This document shows positions 1 through 5,986 of a stretch of DNA of 5,986 bases, one piece after another. A program made the translations under genes and the position numbers. Below the pieces are notes generated by a model, which was given only the letters and a program-made list of their open reading frames with translations, was not told where the DNA came from and made no database searches. The stretch is from contig JACRBO010000434.1 of assembly GCA_016219235.1 (NCBI GenBank), forward strand, positions 1 through 5,986, given 5' to 3'. The first letter of the stretch is position 1. Each line of letters starts with the position of its first letter. This stretch comes from Chloroflexota bacterium (GTDB taxonomy: Bacteria; Chloroflexota; Anaerolineae; Fen-1058).

Positions 1-303
1 CTGAACCCCGATGTGCAGCGCTGGCAAAACGGGCTGGAGTATCCAGTGTATATCTTATGCGGTTTCCTGTTCCCGATTGCGCTGCTGCCGGGCTGGACGA
101 CGCCCGTTAGCTATTTGCTCGCGCCGTACTGGGCCGCACGCGCACTGCACGCCACATCGAGCGGCGGAGCAGAGTTCAGTGAAGTGGCGTTGTGCTGGGG
201 CATGATGGTCTTGTTCAGCGTGGTGTACGTGCTGGTCTCACGGCGGCTGTTCAGGGTGATGTTGCGCCGCGCGCGCATTGCGGCCACTCTAGGCGTTCAA
301 TGA
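1..303 (+). CDS. ABC-2 type transporter permease, C-terminal fragment
   Basis: This is the last 100 residues of an integral membrane permease; the start lies left of the window and the frame is open from base 1 to the TGA at 301-303. Two hydrophobic segments are visible, at about residues 16-34 and 62-80, and the tail is basic and presumably cytoplasmic (RRLFRVMLRRARI). The stretch around residues 10-49, with NGLEYPVY, then FLFPIALLPGW, then APYWAARAL, has the usual ABC-2 pattern of a late membrane helix, an LPGW turn, and a Pro-Tyr pair before an amphipathic helix. Such subunits form the pore of exporters for drugs, lipids, polysaccharides or other compounds, driven by a separate ATPase. A second permease follows 107 bases downstream on the same strand, which suggests a heterodimeric exporter. 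The substrate cannot be told. The family call is fairly secure; the fragment is too short for a finer one. Confidence 0.8.
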   Translation: MNPDVQRWQNGLEYPVYILCGFLFPIALLPGWTTPVSYLLAPYWAARALHATSSGGAEFSEVALCWGMMVLFSVVYVLVSRRLFRVMLRRARIAATLGVQ

Positions 304-314
304 CAAATGAAAAA

Positions 315-335
315 CCCTGGCACTGCCCGCCAGGG
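315..335. repeat. Small hairpin between the two permease genes
   Basis: CCCTGGC at 315-321 is perfectly complementary to GCCAGGG at 329-335, with a 7-base loop. It begins 11 bases after the stop codon of the first permease. On the + strand no T-run follows the stem, so it is a poor intrinsic terminator for the upstream gene. On the - strand the stem is followed by TTTTTC, so it would resemble a terminator for transcription from the right, but no - strand gene ends here. It may trim or stabilise mRNA between the two permease genes. The structure is seen; the role is a guess. Confidence 0.5.
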
Positions 336-341
336 CAAGTG

Positions 342-357
342 TGACAAATGACAAATG
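342..357. repeat. Heptamer tandem repeat (TGACAAA)
   Basis: TGACAAA occurs twice in tandem at 342-355, followed by a partial third unit (TG). A further single copy lies at 301-307, where its TGA is the stop codon of the upstream permease, so the units flank the hairpin at 315-335 on both sides. Short heptamer tandem repeats of this kind are known from intergenic DNA of cyanobacteria and some other bacteria. No function is implied. Confidence 0.55.
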
Positions 358-367
358 CTTGCTGTGT

Positions 368-398
368 ATTGTGAATTGTGCATTGTGAATTGTGCATT
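368..398. repeat. 14-bp direct tandem repeat before the second permease
   Basis: The 14-mer ATTGTGAATTGTGC is present twice, exactly and back to back, at 368-381 and 382-395, with a partial third unit (ATT) at 396-398. Each 14-mer itself contains two near copies of ATTGTGA/C, so the base unit is about 7 bases. A GTG at 378 inside this array could formally open the permease reading frame 11 codons early, but a repeat of this sort is an unlikely coding start. Confidence 0.75.
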
Positions 399-410
399 TG
401 GATTTTGGCT

Positions 411-1208
411 ATGCAGAAAATACTCTCCAATCTCCGGTTATTCTGGCAGGGTGCGCTGTTGTCTTACGTGGCGCTGTTTCGCTGGCTGCGACCGCAGGTT
501 TATCTCGCCTCAAAGATCGCCATGCCGCTGGGACAGATGTTGTTCTTTACGTTTGTCGGCACGTATGGCAGCGGCCAGCCCGCCAGTTATTTCGCCATCG
601 GGAACGCGGTGCAGATCGCGGCGGTGAGCGGCATCTTCGGCGTAACGATGAGCATCGGCGGCGACCGCTGGGAGGGTACGCTGCCGTACCTGTTCGGCAC
701 ACCGGCGAATCGACTGACGATGTTCGTGGGCCGCTCGTTCATTCACGTTATCGACGGGATGCTGGGCGTGCTCACCGGCTTGATGTGGGGCGTGCTGCTG
801 CTGGGCGTCGATCTGTCCCGGACCGATGGCGGCGCGCTGACGCTGACGATTCTGATTACGACGTTCAGTACATCGGGGCTGGGGCTGCTGCTGGGGTGCA
901 TCAGTTTGATCACGCTGAACGTGATGTTCATCAACAACTTCGTCTACTACGCGCTGCTGATATTTTCCGGCGCGAATGTAGCGATCGATAAATTGCCGGG
1001 CTGGATGCAGGCGATCTCGCAGGGGCTGCCGCTGACGCGCGGCATCGCGGCCTCGCGTGCGTTGATTGCGGGCGGCAGTCTGGCCGACGTCGGGCCGTTG
1101 TTGATGGGTGAGTTTGTGCTGGGCGTAATCTACATCGCGATCGGGTATGCGATGTTCCGCCAGTTCGAGTTTCAGGCCAAGAAACGCGGGACGTTAGAGG
1201 CGTTCTGA
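411..1208 (+). CDS. ABC-2 type transporter permease (DrrB-like)
   Basis: A 265-residue membrane protein, near the usual size for one-domain ABC-2 permeases. About six hydrophobic segments can be seen at residues 34-51, 60-82, 107-133, 143-166, 170-190 and 230-250. Between the second and third lies DRWEGTLPYLFGTPANR (residues 85-101), the typical ABC-2 cytoplasmic loop with the conserved EGT and a later Pro, thought to contact the ATPase. LPGWMQ and LPLTRGIAASRAL (195-218) match the conserved LP-x-W and PLT-x-x-x-x-x-R region. It would pair with the permease ending at base 303 and an ATPase outside the window to export an unknown substrate. I chose the ATG at 411; the GTG at 378 is in frame but sits in a tandem repeat and would add an odd Cys-rich leader. 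No strong ribosome binding site is seen before 411; a weak GGA lies at 400-402. The reading frame is intact. Confidence 0.87.
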   Translation: MQKILSNLRLFWQGALLSYVALFRWLRPQVYLASKIAMPLGQMLFFTFVGTYGSGQPASYFAIGNAVQIAAVSGIFGVTMSIGGDRWEGTLPYLFGTPANRLTMFVGRSFIHVIDGMLGVLTGLMWGVLLLGVDLSRTDGGALTLTILITTFSTSGLGLLLGCISLITLNVMFINNFVYYALLIFSGANVAIDKLPGWMQAISQGLPLTRGIAASRALIAGGSLADVGPLLMGEFVLGVIYIAIGYAMFRQFEFQAKKRGTLEAF

Positions 1209-1213
1209 GGTTC

Positions 1214-1270
1214 AACCATGGGGAATACAGCGGGCACAGAGTAGAACCAAACTCTGTGCCCGCCGTGGTT
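1214..1270. terminator. Probable bidirectional terminator hairpin between convergent genes
   Basis: A perfect 13-bp inverted repeat, GCGGGCACAGAGT at 1230-1242 and ACTCTGTGCCCGC at 1251-1263, encloses an 8-base loop (AGAACCAA). An outer stem can extend it: AACCATG at 1214-1220 pairs with 1264-1270 with one G-U pair, leaving a bulge on the left side. It starts 5 bases after the stop of the permease gene and lies between it and the oppositely oriented GNAT gene. No clear T-run follows on either strand, so it is either a non-canonical terminator or an mRNA 3'-end stabilising stem. The stem is certain; the role is inferred from position. Confidence 0.65.
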
Positions 1271-1302
1271 TATGCCGCTAATTCCAGCGATTTGCACGAA
1301 CC

Positions 1303-1354
1303 GCATCCTTCGACTGCGTTCTGCGAAAAGCGCGCAGAACTTCGCTCAGGATGC
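1303..1354. repeat. Nested palindrome, probable dispersed repeat element
   Basis: The outer arms GCATCCT (1303-1309) and AGGATGC (1348-1354) are complementary, and so are the inner arms GTTCTGCG (1318-1325) and CGCAGAAC (1333-1340), which enclose a 7-base loop. The outer parts resemble a short palindrome of the type CATCCTGAGCG...GTCGAAGGATG that I recall as a common intergenic repeat in several bacterial groups. Here the inner palindrome sits inside it. It begins 11 bases downstream of the GNAT stop codon, so it could also serve as the 3' end stem of that transcript. The pairing is seen; the dispersed-repeat nature is from memory and needs the genome to confirm. Confidence 0.6.
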
Positions 1355-1365
1355 TTGAGTGACTG

Positions 1366-2493
1366 CTAAATCTCTCGCTCGTAAACGCGATGGGTCTTGT
1401 AGAGCTGCCCGCCAATGTTGACGAGATCGTTGCGCATCTGCACGGCCGTGTTGGCGACCTGCGTGAGATCGGCGTGCTGAAAGCCGTATTCGTGGATCGT
1501 TTTGTCCATCTCGTTGTAGAGCAGCGCATTGCCGCCGCGCCCCTGGTATTCCGGCAGGATCCCCGCCCCATTCAACGCCACCCACTTCGTGCGGCGCAAC
1601 TCCAGCAGCAGACCGATCAGGCCCAACGGAAACAATCGGCCTCTGGCGCGCTGTAAAGCCGCCGACACGTCGTGGAAGCCGAAGAGGAAGCCCACAACCT
1701 GATCGCCGCAGGTGATGATCTTGATCAAACGCGGATCGGCGATGACGAGGATGTTGTCCAGCACGAACTTGATCTCGCGCTGAGTCAGCGGATAGTATTC
1801 CCAGTTGTTGACGAAGGCGTTGTTATAGGCTTCGCCGATGCGCGGCGCCCACTCCTTCAACTCGGCTTTGCTTTTGAAGCGCTTCACGCTCAACGGGCCG
1901 CGCCGTTCCGCCCGCTCGGCAATGCTGCGAATCCGATCGGGCAGGCGGTACTTGCCGGAGTCCAGATAACACGAGATGAAGTCCACGTCCTTGTGAAAGC
2001 CCAGGGCTTCAACCAGGCAGGAATAGTACGGATAGTTGTAGTTCATCATCGTCATCATCTGGCGATGCTCAAAACCCTCGACGAGCAGTCCGTACCCGTC
2101 GAGCGGGCCGAAGCCTTTGGGGCCGACGATGGTATCGAGGCCGCGCGCCCGCGCCCGGTTGAAAGCCGCTTCGAATAACGCCGTGGCTGCTTCAAGATCG
2201 TCTTCGCATTCGAACAGGTAGAACTGCGCCTGGCGGGTGTGATGATAGGCATTAAACGGCCTGTTTTCCAGCACTGCGATGCGGCCCACGTCGCGGCCGT
2301 CGCGCACGGCGATGAAGAAGTCGGCGTCTGAATGCTCATAAAACGGATGCTTCACCTTGTTGAGCATCAACTCTACGTCCATGCGCAGTGGCGGCACCCA
2401 TTGGGCGTGGCCCCGGTAGAGACGATAGGGTAAATCGACAAAGCGGCGGAGGTGCGATCGGGCGGTTAGATCGACGGGTTCGATAGTCAGCAT
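1366..2493 (-). CDS. GNAT-superfamily protein with tandem GNAT-like halves
   Basis: A 375-residue soluble protein, roughly twice the size of a single GNAT domain. The C-terminal half has the acetyl-CoA binding loop: VALNGAGILPEYQGRGGNALL at about 305-325, with Q317-G-R-G320 fitting the Q/R-x-x-G-x-G/A motif except that the last position is Asn322. The preceding GDQVVGFLFG (263-272) is the usual beta hairpin. The N-terminal half repeats the pattern (DGRDVGRIAV, 65-74) but has no recognisable pyrophosphate loop, so it looks like a degenerate copy. Other family marks are PYRLYRGHAQWVPPLRMD near the start, and GPLDGYGLLVEGFEH and NYNYPYYSCLVEALGF in the middle. The family is widespread and mostly uncharacterised; acyl transfer from acyl-CoA is likely but the acceptor is unknown. 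The ATG at 2493 is the only sensible start: an in-frame stop lies at 2533-2535 and AGGA sits 8 bases before the ATG. It is divergent from the cyclase gene. Confidence 0.85.
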   Translation of the reverse strand: MLTIEPVDLTARSHLRRFVDLPYRLYRGHAQWVPPLRMDVELMLNKVKHPFYEHSDADFFIAVRDGRDVGRIAVLENRPFNAYHHTRQAQFYLFECEDDLEAATALFEAAFNRARARGLDTIVGPKGFGPLDGYGLLVEGFEHRQMMTMMNYNYPYYSCLVEALGFHKDVDFISCYLDSGKYRLPDRIRSIAERAERRGPLSVKRFKSKAELKEWAPRIGEAYNNAFVNNWEYYPLTQREIKFVLDNILVIADPRLIKIITCGDQVVGFLFGFHDVSAALQRARGRLFPLGLIGLLLELRRTKWVALNGAGILPEYQGRGGNALLYNEMDKTIHEYGFQHADLTQVANTAVQMRNDLVNIGGQLYKTHRVYEREI

Positions 2494-2501
2494 GGGCGGA
2501 A

Positions 2502-2505
2502 TCCT
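2502..2505 (-). promoter_or_regulatory. Ribosome binding site of the GNAT gene
   Basis: On the - strand AGGA lies 8 bases before the ATG at 2493. It supports this start and implies that transcription begins to the right of about 2506, which disfavours the closest -10-like hexamer (2511-2516) as the main promoter for this gene, because that would start the RNA within the AGGA. Confidence 0.55.
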
Positions 2506-2512
2506 GTTGGAG

Positions 2513-2539
2513 TATAATGAGCGGCAGACCCGTTATACT
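2513..2539 (+). promoter_or_regulatory. Candidate -10 elements for the cyclase gene
   Basis: TATAAT at 2513-2518 is a perfect -10 consensus and TATACT at 2534-2539 is a close one. They would start RNA near 2525 or 2546, giving leaders of about 113 or 92 bases to the ATG at 2638. No good -35 hexamer lies at the usual distance from either, so an activator or a different sigma factor may be needed, or the match may be by chance in an AT-rich patch. Confidence 0.35.
2532..2537 (-). promoter_or_regulatory. Candidate -10 element for the GNAT gene
   Basis: Read on the - strand, 2537 to 2532 is TATAAC. It would start RNA near 2525 and leave a leader of about 32 bases that includes the AGGA before the GNAT start. 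A second - strand hexamer, TATACT (2516 to 2511), is nearer consensus but too close to the start codon. At 17 bases upstream only a weak -35 (TGGCGC, 2560 to 2555) is seen. Confidence 0.3.
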
Positions 2540-2637
2540 CCTGATCCATGAAATGCGCCACTGTGCCGCTTTGGTGAAAAGTGGTAAACTCCAGACACGA
2601 CTGGCCGGTTGATACCCGATTGGACGATGAACTAGCC

Positions 2638-5600
2638 ATGCACTGCCCGCGTTGTGGAACACTAAACGATGTTGCGGCCAAGCACTGCACACAGTGTGGA
2701 GCAGGGCTGGAGATTGCCACGTTGCAGCAAGATCTAGCCGAGACGCGCAGTGCGGTCGATCGGCTCCGCCGGTATTTGCCGGCCGTGGTGGCCGACGGTG
2801 TGCTGCACGACCCCGATCGGTTGCGCGGTGAGCGCCGCGAAATCACCGTGCTGTTTGCCGATGCTGTCAACTTCACCCACCTCTCCGTCTCCCTCGACGC
2901 CGAAACGATCTTCAATCTGATCAATGCCTTGCTCAGCCGTCTGGTGGAGTGCATTCACAAGTATGGCGGGATGGTGGACAAATTTACCGGCGACGGCCTG
3001 ATGGCGGTCTTCGGCGCCCCGATCGCGCACGAGGACGATGCTGAGCTGGCGGTGCGGGCCGCGCTGGATATGCAGAAGGCGGCAGTGGAGTTGGAGTCTA
3101 TGGCGCGGGCGCAGCTGGGCGCGCCCTTGCAGATTCGCGTTGGCATTCACAGCGGGCCGGCCGTGGCCGGCATTTTGGGCACGGCGCAGCAAACGGCTTA
3201 CACGGTGATTGGTGAAACCGTCAACCTGGCGGCGCGGCTGCAATCGGCCGCGCGTCCGGCCGGCATCCTGGTTAGCGGGCGAGTATTCCAGCAGACGCGG
3301 GCCTTCTTCAATTTCCAGCCGGCGGGTTCAGTGCAGGTCAAAGGTTTTGATCAACCGATCGTGGTGTACGAGGCGATCGGTGATCGATCGGAGCCGCTGC
3401 CGACCCGGGGTATCGCCGGTGTGTCCAGTATCTTCCTGGGCCATGACACCGAGCTAAACCAGTTACGGGCCGTGTTGGTTGAGTTTCTGCGCGATCGGCG
3501 CGGCCACGTGGTGGTGGTGCAGGGCGAGGCCGGCATGGGCAAGTCGCGCCTGGTTCGTGAGTGGCTGGCGTCGCCGGTGGGTGGGGCCGCGATCTGGCGC
3601 GGACATGGTCTGCCGTACACCGAAGGCGTAGGCTACGCGGCGTTTCGTGCGTTGTTGCAAGACGCTTTGCGCACGTATGACTCGCCCAATACCTGGGAAA
3701 CTCAGCTGACGCCGGCGCTGCGACCGTTCTTGCGGCAGTTGTTGGGTCTGCCGCTCAGCCTCGATGAACAATTTGCCTTGCGCAACCTTGAGCCGGAACG
3801 GGTAAAACAGCTGACGGCGCTGGCCTTTCGCGAGTGGTTGATGACTGAAGCCCGCGTCCGGCCGGCGATCTTGATCATCGACGACTTCCACTGGGCCGAT
3901 GATCTGTCGCGCGATATGCTGCAGGCGGTGGTCAACCTGGTGCGCGAAGTGCCAGTCTTGTTGTGCGTGATGACGCGCCCCCAGCCCGAGAAACCGCTGC
4001 AATTAGACGCCACGGCGTCTAGCCTGAAAGTGGAATTGAAGCCATTGTCGGCCGAGCACAGCCGCGCGCTGTTGGGTCACCTGGTGAATCTGAGCGATCT
4101 CCCTGAGCCGATCATCAACACGATTCTGGCGCGCTCCGAGGGCAACCCGTTTTATATTGAGGAGTTTGTGCGGGTGTTGATTGAGAAAGAGGCGCTGAAG
4201 CCGGGCGACGGACAATGGCGAGTGGCCTCGACCGTGGAGCTGCAAACCATCGATATTCCGACCAGCCTGGGCGGCCTGATGATGACCCGTTTTGATCGGC
4301 TGCCCAAGGATTTGCAGCAGGTCCTGCGCAGTGCGGCCGTACTGGGCCTGCAATTTGCCGCGCGGCTGTTGGAAGAGGTTGAGCGGCGGTTGCGCGGCGT
4401 GACCAGCGTTCAGCCAGTCGTCGAGCGGTTGATCGATATGGGCATGCTGGAAGAGCGGCGCGGGGCGGGTGATCTGGCCTATGCGTTTAGTCACATTCTG
4501 TCGCAGGAAACGATCTATAACAGCATCCTGCACAGCCAGCGACCGGGGCTGCATCGCACAGCAGCTGAGAGCATTGAGGCGCTGTATGCCGACGACCTGA
4601 GCAGTCAGGTCGAGGCGCTGGCGCTGCACTACGATCGAGCGCGGGTGCGCGAGAAGGCGATGCGTTACGCGGTCCAGGCCGGTGAACGGGCCCGAGCGCG
4701 TTTTGCCAATCACGAAGCGATCGAGTATTTCAGCCGCGCCTTGCAGCTCTCGCAGCACCTCAGCGGGTATGAGGAAACGCGCTGGAAAGCGGCCATCGGC
4801 CTGGGCGAGGTTGAGCAGCTGATCGGCGAATACGAAGAGGCCATCGCGTTTTATCAGGCGACGCTGGAAGAGTGGAGCGAGGCCAGCCCGGAAGATCGCG
4901 CCTGGGCGATGCTGAAACTGGCTCAGGTCTGGGACAAGCGCGGCAATTTGCAAGAGGCGCAGAACTGGCTGCGACAGGCGCTGTCTCAGCTCGATCGGGT
5001 GCACGGCTCCGTGCCGGAATTGCGGGCGCAGATCTATTCCGACCTGGGGTGGTTGAGTGTGCGTCGAGGGGATTTAGCGGCTGCCAAAGATTGGCTGGAG
5101 CAGGGCCTGGCGCTGGTGGTCGACACGGAACACTACGGCGTGCTGTCGTCGGTGCTTAACCGTTTGGGCGCAGTGTATTACAATCGCAGCGAGTGGAAAC
5201 AAGCCGCCGGTTACGTGGAACGGGCGCTGGACCTGCGCGAGAAATTGGGCGACGTGGTAGGGTATGCGCGATCGATCAATAATTTGGGTATCCTCAAGCA
5301 AGCCAGTGGCGATTGGGACGGGGCGCTAGCGGACTATCAGCGTGCGGTTGAGATGCACGAACGGATCGGCGAGGTAGAGGGTTTAGCGCTGGCGTGTACC
5401 AATCTGGGCGTGGTCTATACCGATCGCGGCGAGTGGGGTAAAGCAGAGGAGTATCTTCAACGCAGTTTCGCCATCGCGCAGCGCGTTGCGCATGCTTATG
5501 AACTGGCACAAGCGCATATGAACCTGGGGCGGCTTTACTTGTTGCAAGCGCGTTGGTCCGATTGCGCCCGGCATCTCAATGCGGCGATTCCGTTATACGA

Positions 5601-5986
5601 AGAAGTTGGAGCCCACGCTAACCTCAATCTGAATGATGCTTTCTACCTTCAAAGCACCCTCAATTTGGAGCAGGGTCAACTGAAAGCGGCGCGCCAGTGG
5701 GCGGTTCGCAGCCATGAGCTATTGCGAGCGGCGACCGCGACCAATCAAGACGAGTCGGTGGAATGGGGCCGTTATCAGCAAATTATCGGCCGGATCGCTC
5801 TGGCCGAAACAGACCTAACAGGTGCGCGCGAACACTTCGATCGCAGTATTGCTATCTTTCGTTCCAACGGGGCGCAATTAGAACTGGGGCGAGTCTATTA
5901 TTGGAGCGCACTGTTGTCTCTTCGATTGGACCAGCTGACGCGAGCGAAAAATGAAAGTGAATCGGCTCGCCTGATTTTTGACACAC
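2638..5986 (+). CDS. Zinc ribbon / class III adenylate cyclase / STAND ATPase / TPR protein, 3' end outside window
   Basis: The frame is open from the ATG at 2638 to the window edge, 1116 codons without a stop. Residues 3-20 form a zinc ribbon (CPRC, CTQC). Residues about 67-245 are a class III cyclase domain: metal Asp75 (FADAVNFT) and Asp119 (KFTGDG), adenine-selecting Lys115 and Thr189 (YTVIGE), and transition-state Asn196 and Arg200 (NLAARL). All key residues are present, so cAMP synthesis from ATP is predicted. Residues about 265-515 are a STAND/AAA_16-type ATPase with Walker A GEAGMGKS (296-303), Walker B LIIDDFHWAD (412-421) and EGNPFYIEEF (501-510); a winged-helix-like part follows to about 630. 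From about 672 to the edge I count about eleven TPR-like units, e.g. NNLGILKQASGDWDGAL (881-897). No membrane segment is seen, so it is cytosolic. The family usually ends soon after such an array, so little is probably missing. The ATG is preferred over an in-frame GTG at 2581 because the zinc ribbon normally starts the protein. The inducing ligand is unknown. Confidence 0.93.
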   Translation, partial: MHCPRCGTLNDVAAKHCTQCGAGLEIATLQQDLAETRSAVDRLRRYLPAVVADGVLHDPDRLRGERREITVLFADAVNFTHLSVSLDAETIFNLINALLSRLVECIHKYGGMVDKFTGDGLMAVFGAPIAHEDDAELAVRAALDMQKAAVELESMARAQLGAPLQIRVGIHSGPAVAGILGTAQQTAYTVIGETVNLAARLQSAARPAGILVSGRVFQQTRAFFNFQPAGSVQVKGFDQPIVVYEAIGDRSEPLPTRGIAGVSSIFLGHDTELNQLRAVLVEFLRDRRGHVVVVQGEAGMGKSRLVREWLASPVGGAAIWRGHGLPYTEGVGYAAFRALLQDALRTYDSPNTWETQLTPALRPFLRQLLGLPLSLDEQFALRNLEPERVKQLTALAFREWLMTEARVRPAILIIDDFHWADDLSRDMLQAVVNLVREVPVLLCVMTRPQPEKPLQLDATASSLKVELKPLSAEHSRALLGHLVNLSDLPEPIINTILARSEGNPFYIEEFVRVLIEKEALKPGDGQWRVASTVELQTIDIPTSLGGLMMTRFDRLPKDLQQVLRSAAVLGLQFAARLLEEVERRLRGVTSVQPVVERLIDMGMLEERRGAGDLAYAFSHILSQETIYNSILHSQRPGLHRTAAESIEALYADDLSSQVEALALHYDRARVREKAMRYAVQAGERARARFANHEAIEYFSRALQLSQHLSGYEETRWKAAIGLGEVEQLIGEYEEAIAFYQATLEEWSEASPEDRAWAMLKLAQVWDKRGNLQEAQNWLRQALSQLDRVHGSVPELRAQIYSDLGWLSVRRGDLAAAKDWLEQGLALVVDTEHYGVLSSVLNRLGAVYYNRSEWKQAAGYVERALDLREKLGDVVGYARSINNLGILKQASGDWDGALADYQRAVEMHERIGEVEGLALACTNLGVVYTDRGEWGKAEEYLQRSFAIAQRVAHAYELAQAHMNLGRLYLLQARWSDCARHLNAAIPLYEEVGAHANLNLNDAFYLQSTLNLEQGQLKAARQWAVRSHELLRAATATNQDESVEWGRYQQIIGRIALAETDLTGAREHFDRSIAIFRSNGAQLELGRVYYWSALLSLRLDQLTRAKNESESARLIFDT

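Larger units (their letters stand above)
2509..2541. promoter_or_regulatory. Operator-like inverted repeat in the divergent promoter region
   Basis: GGAGTATAA at 2509-2517 and TTATACTCC at 2533-2541 form a perfect 9-bp inverted repeat centred on base 2525, with a 15-base spacer; a G-T and a G-C pair can extend it to 11. It sits in the 144-base gap between the divergent GNAT and cyclase genes. Each arm also contains -10-like hexamers on both strands, so a dimeric protein bound here would overlap both promoters. It could equally form an RNA hairpin in a transcript that spans it. No regulator is encoded nearby, so the binding protein is unknown. Confidence 0.5.

Noticed and set aside
301..398. 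CRISPR-like array
   Set aside because: The repeats are 7 and 14 bases in direct tandem without spacers, so they are simple tandem repeats.
378..410. Earlier GTG start for the second permease
   Set aside because: The 11 added codons lie in the 14-bp tandem repeat and give a Cys-rich leader unlike the family; the ATG at 411 is the better start.
1672..2178. Open frame on the + strand within the GNAT gene, 168 codons
   Set aside because: It is antisense to a clear GNAT coding region and shows no family features.
2581..2637. Earlier in-frame GTG start for the cyclase protein
   Set aside because: The frame is open back to 2578, but proteins of this type normally begin at the zinc ribbon, which starts right after the ATG at 2638.
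2638..2700. cAMP-dependent control of the neighbouring GNAT protein, as in mycobacterial cAMP-regulated acetyltransferases
   Set aside because: The GNAT protein has no cyclic-nucleotide-binding domain, so direct control by cAMP is not supported by its sequence.
3463..4002. Open frame on the - strand opposite the ATPase domain, 179 codons
   Set aside because: It is antisense to the Walker A and Walker B coding region and has low-complexity composition.
4003..5004. Long open frame on the - strand, 333 codons
   Set aside because: It lies fully inside the cyclase-STAND-TPR gene, its translation is rich in Gln, Arg and His with no recognisable domain, and it is explained as the shadow of a GC-rich coding frame.

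Overview
The window is a GC-rich bacterial stretch with three complete or nearly complete transcription units and no RNA genes, CRISPR array or transposase. The strongest clue to the source is the last gene. It joins a zinc ribbon, a class III nucleotide cyclase, a STAND-type ATPase and a long TPR array, an architecture found in many copies in Chloroflexota and also in some other environmental bacteria. Chloroflexota is therefore the best guess, but it is an inference from architecture and composition, not from a marker gene.

Positions 1-1208 (+ strand): the tail of one ABC-2 type permease, then a second complete ABC-2 permease. They form a DrrB-like export pair whose ATPase is probably upstream of the window. 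The 107-base gap between them holds a small hairpin and two kinds of short tandem repeat. Positions 1209-1365, between convergent genes: two separate strong inverted repeats, one a probable terminator for the permease operon, the other a nested palindrome that looks like a dispersed genomic repeat.

Positions 1366-2493 (- strand): a 375-residue GNAT-superfamily protein with two GNAT-like halves, of which only the C-terminal half has an acetyl-CoA loop. Positions 2494-2637: a divergent promoter region containing a perfect 9-bp inverted repeat that carries good -10 hexamers on both strands.

Positions 2638-5986 (+ strand): the giant signalling protein, which runs off the right edge after 1116 codons without a stop. 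The cyclase residues for two metals, adenine recognition and the transition state are all present, so it is predicted to make cAMP. The STAND ATPase would act as a switch and the TPR array as the sensor or partner-binding surface.

I do not see a clearly new system. The points most worth checking are the cyclase-STAND-TPR protein and its possible ligand, the symmetric operator-like dyad it shares with the GNAT gene, and a marked excess of the palindrome CGATCG across the window, which recalls the cyanobacterial HIP1 phenomenon.
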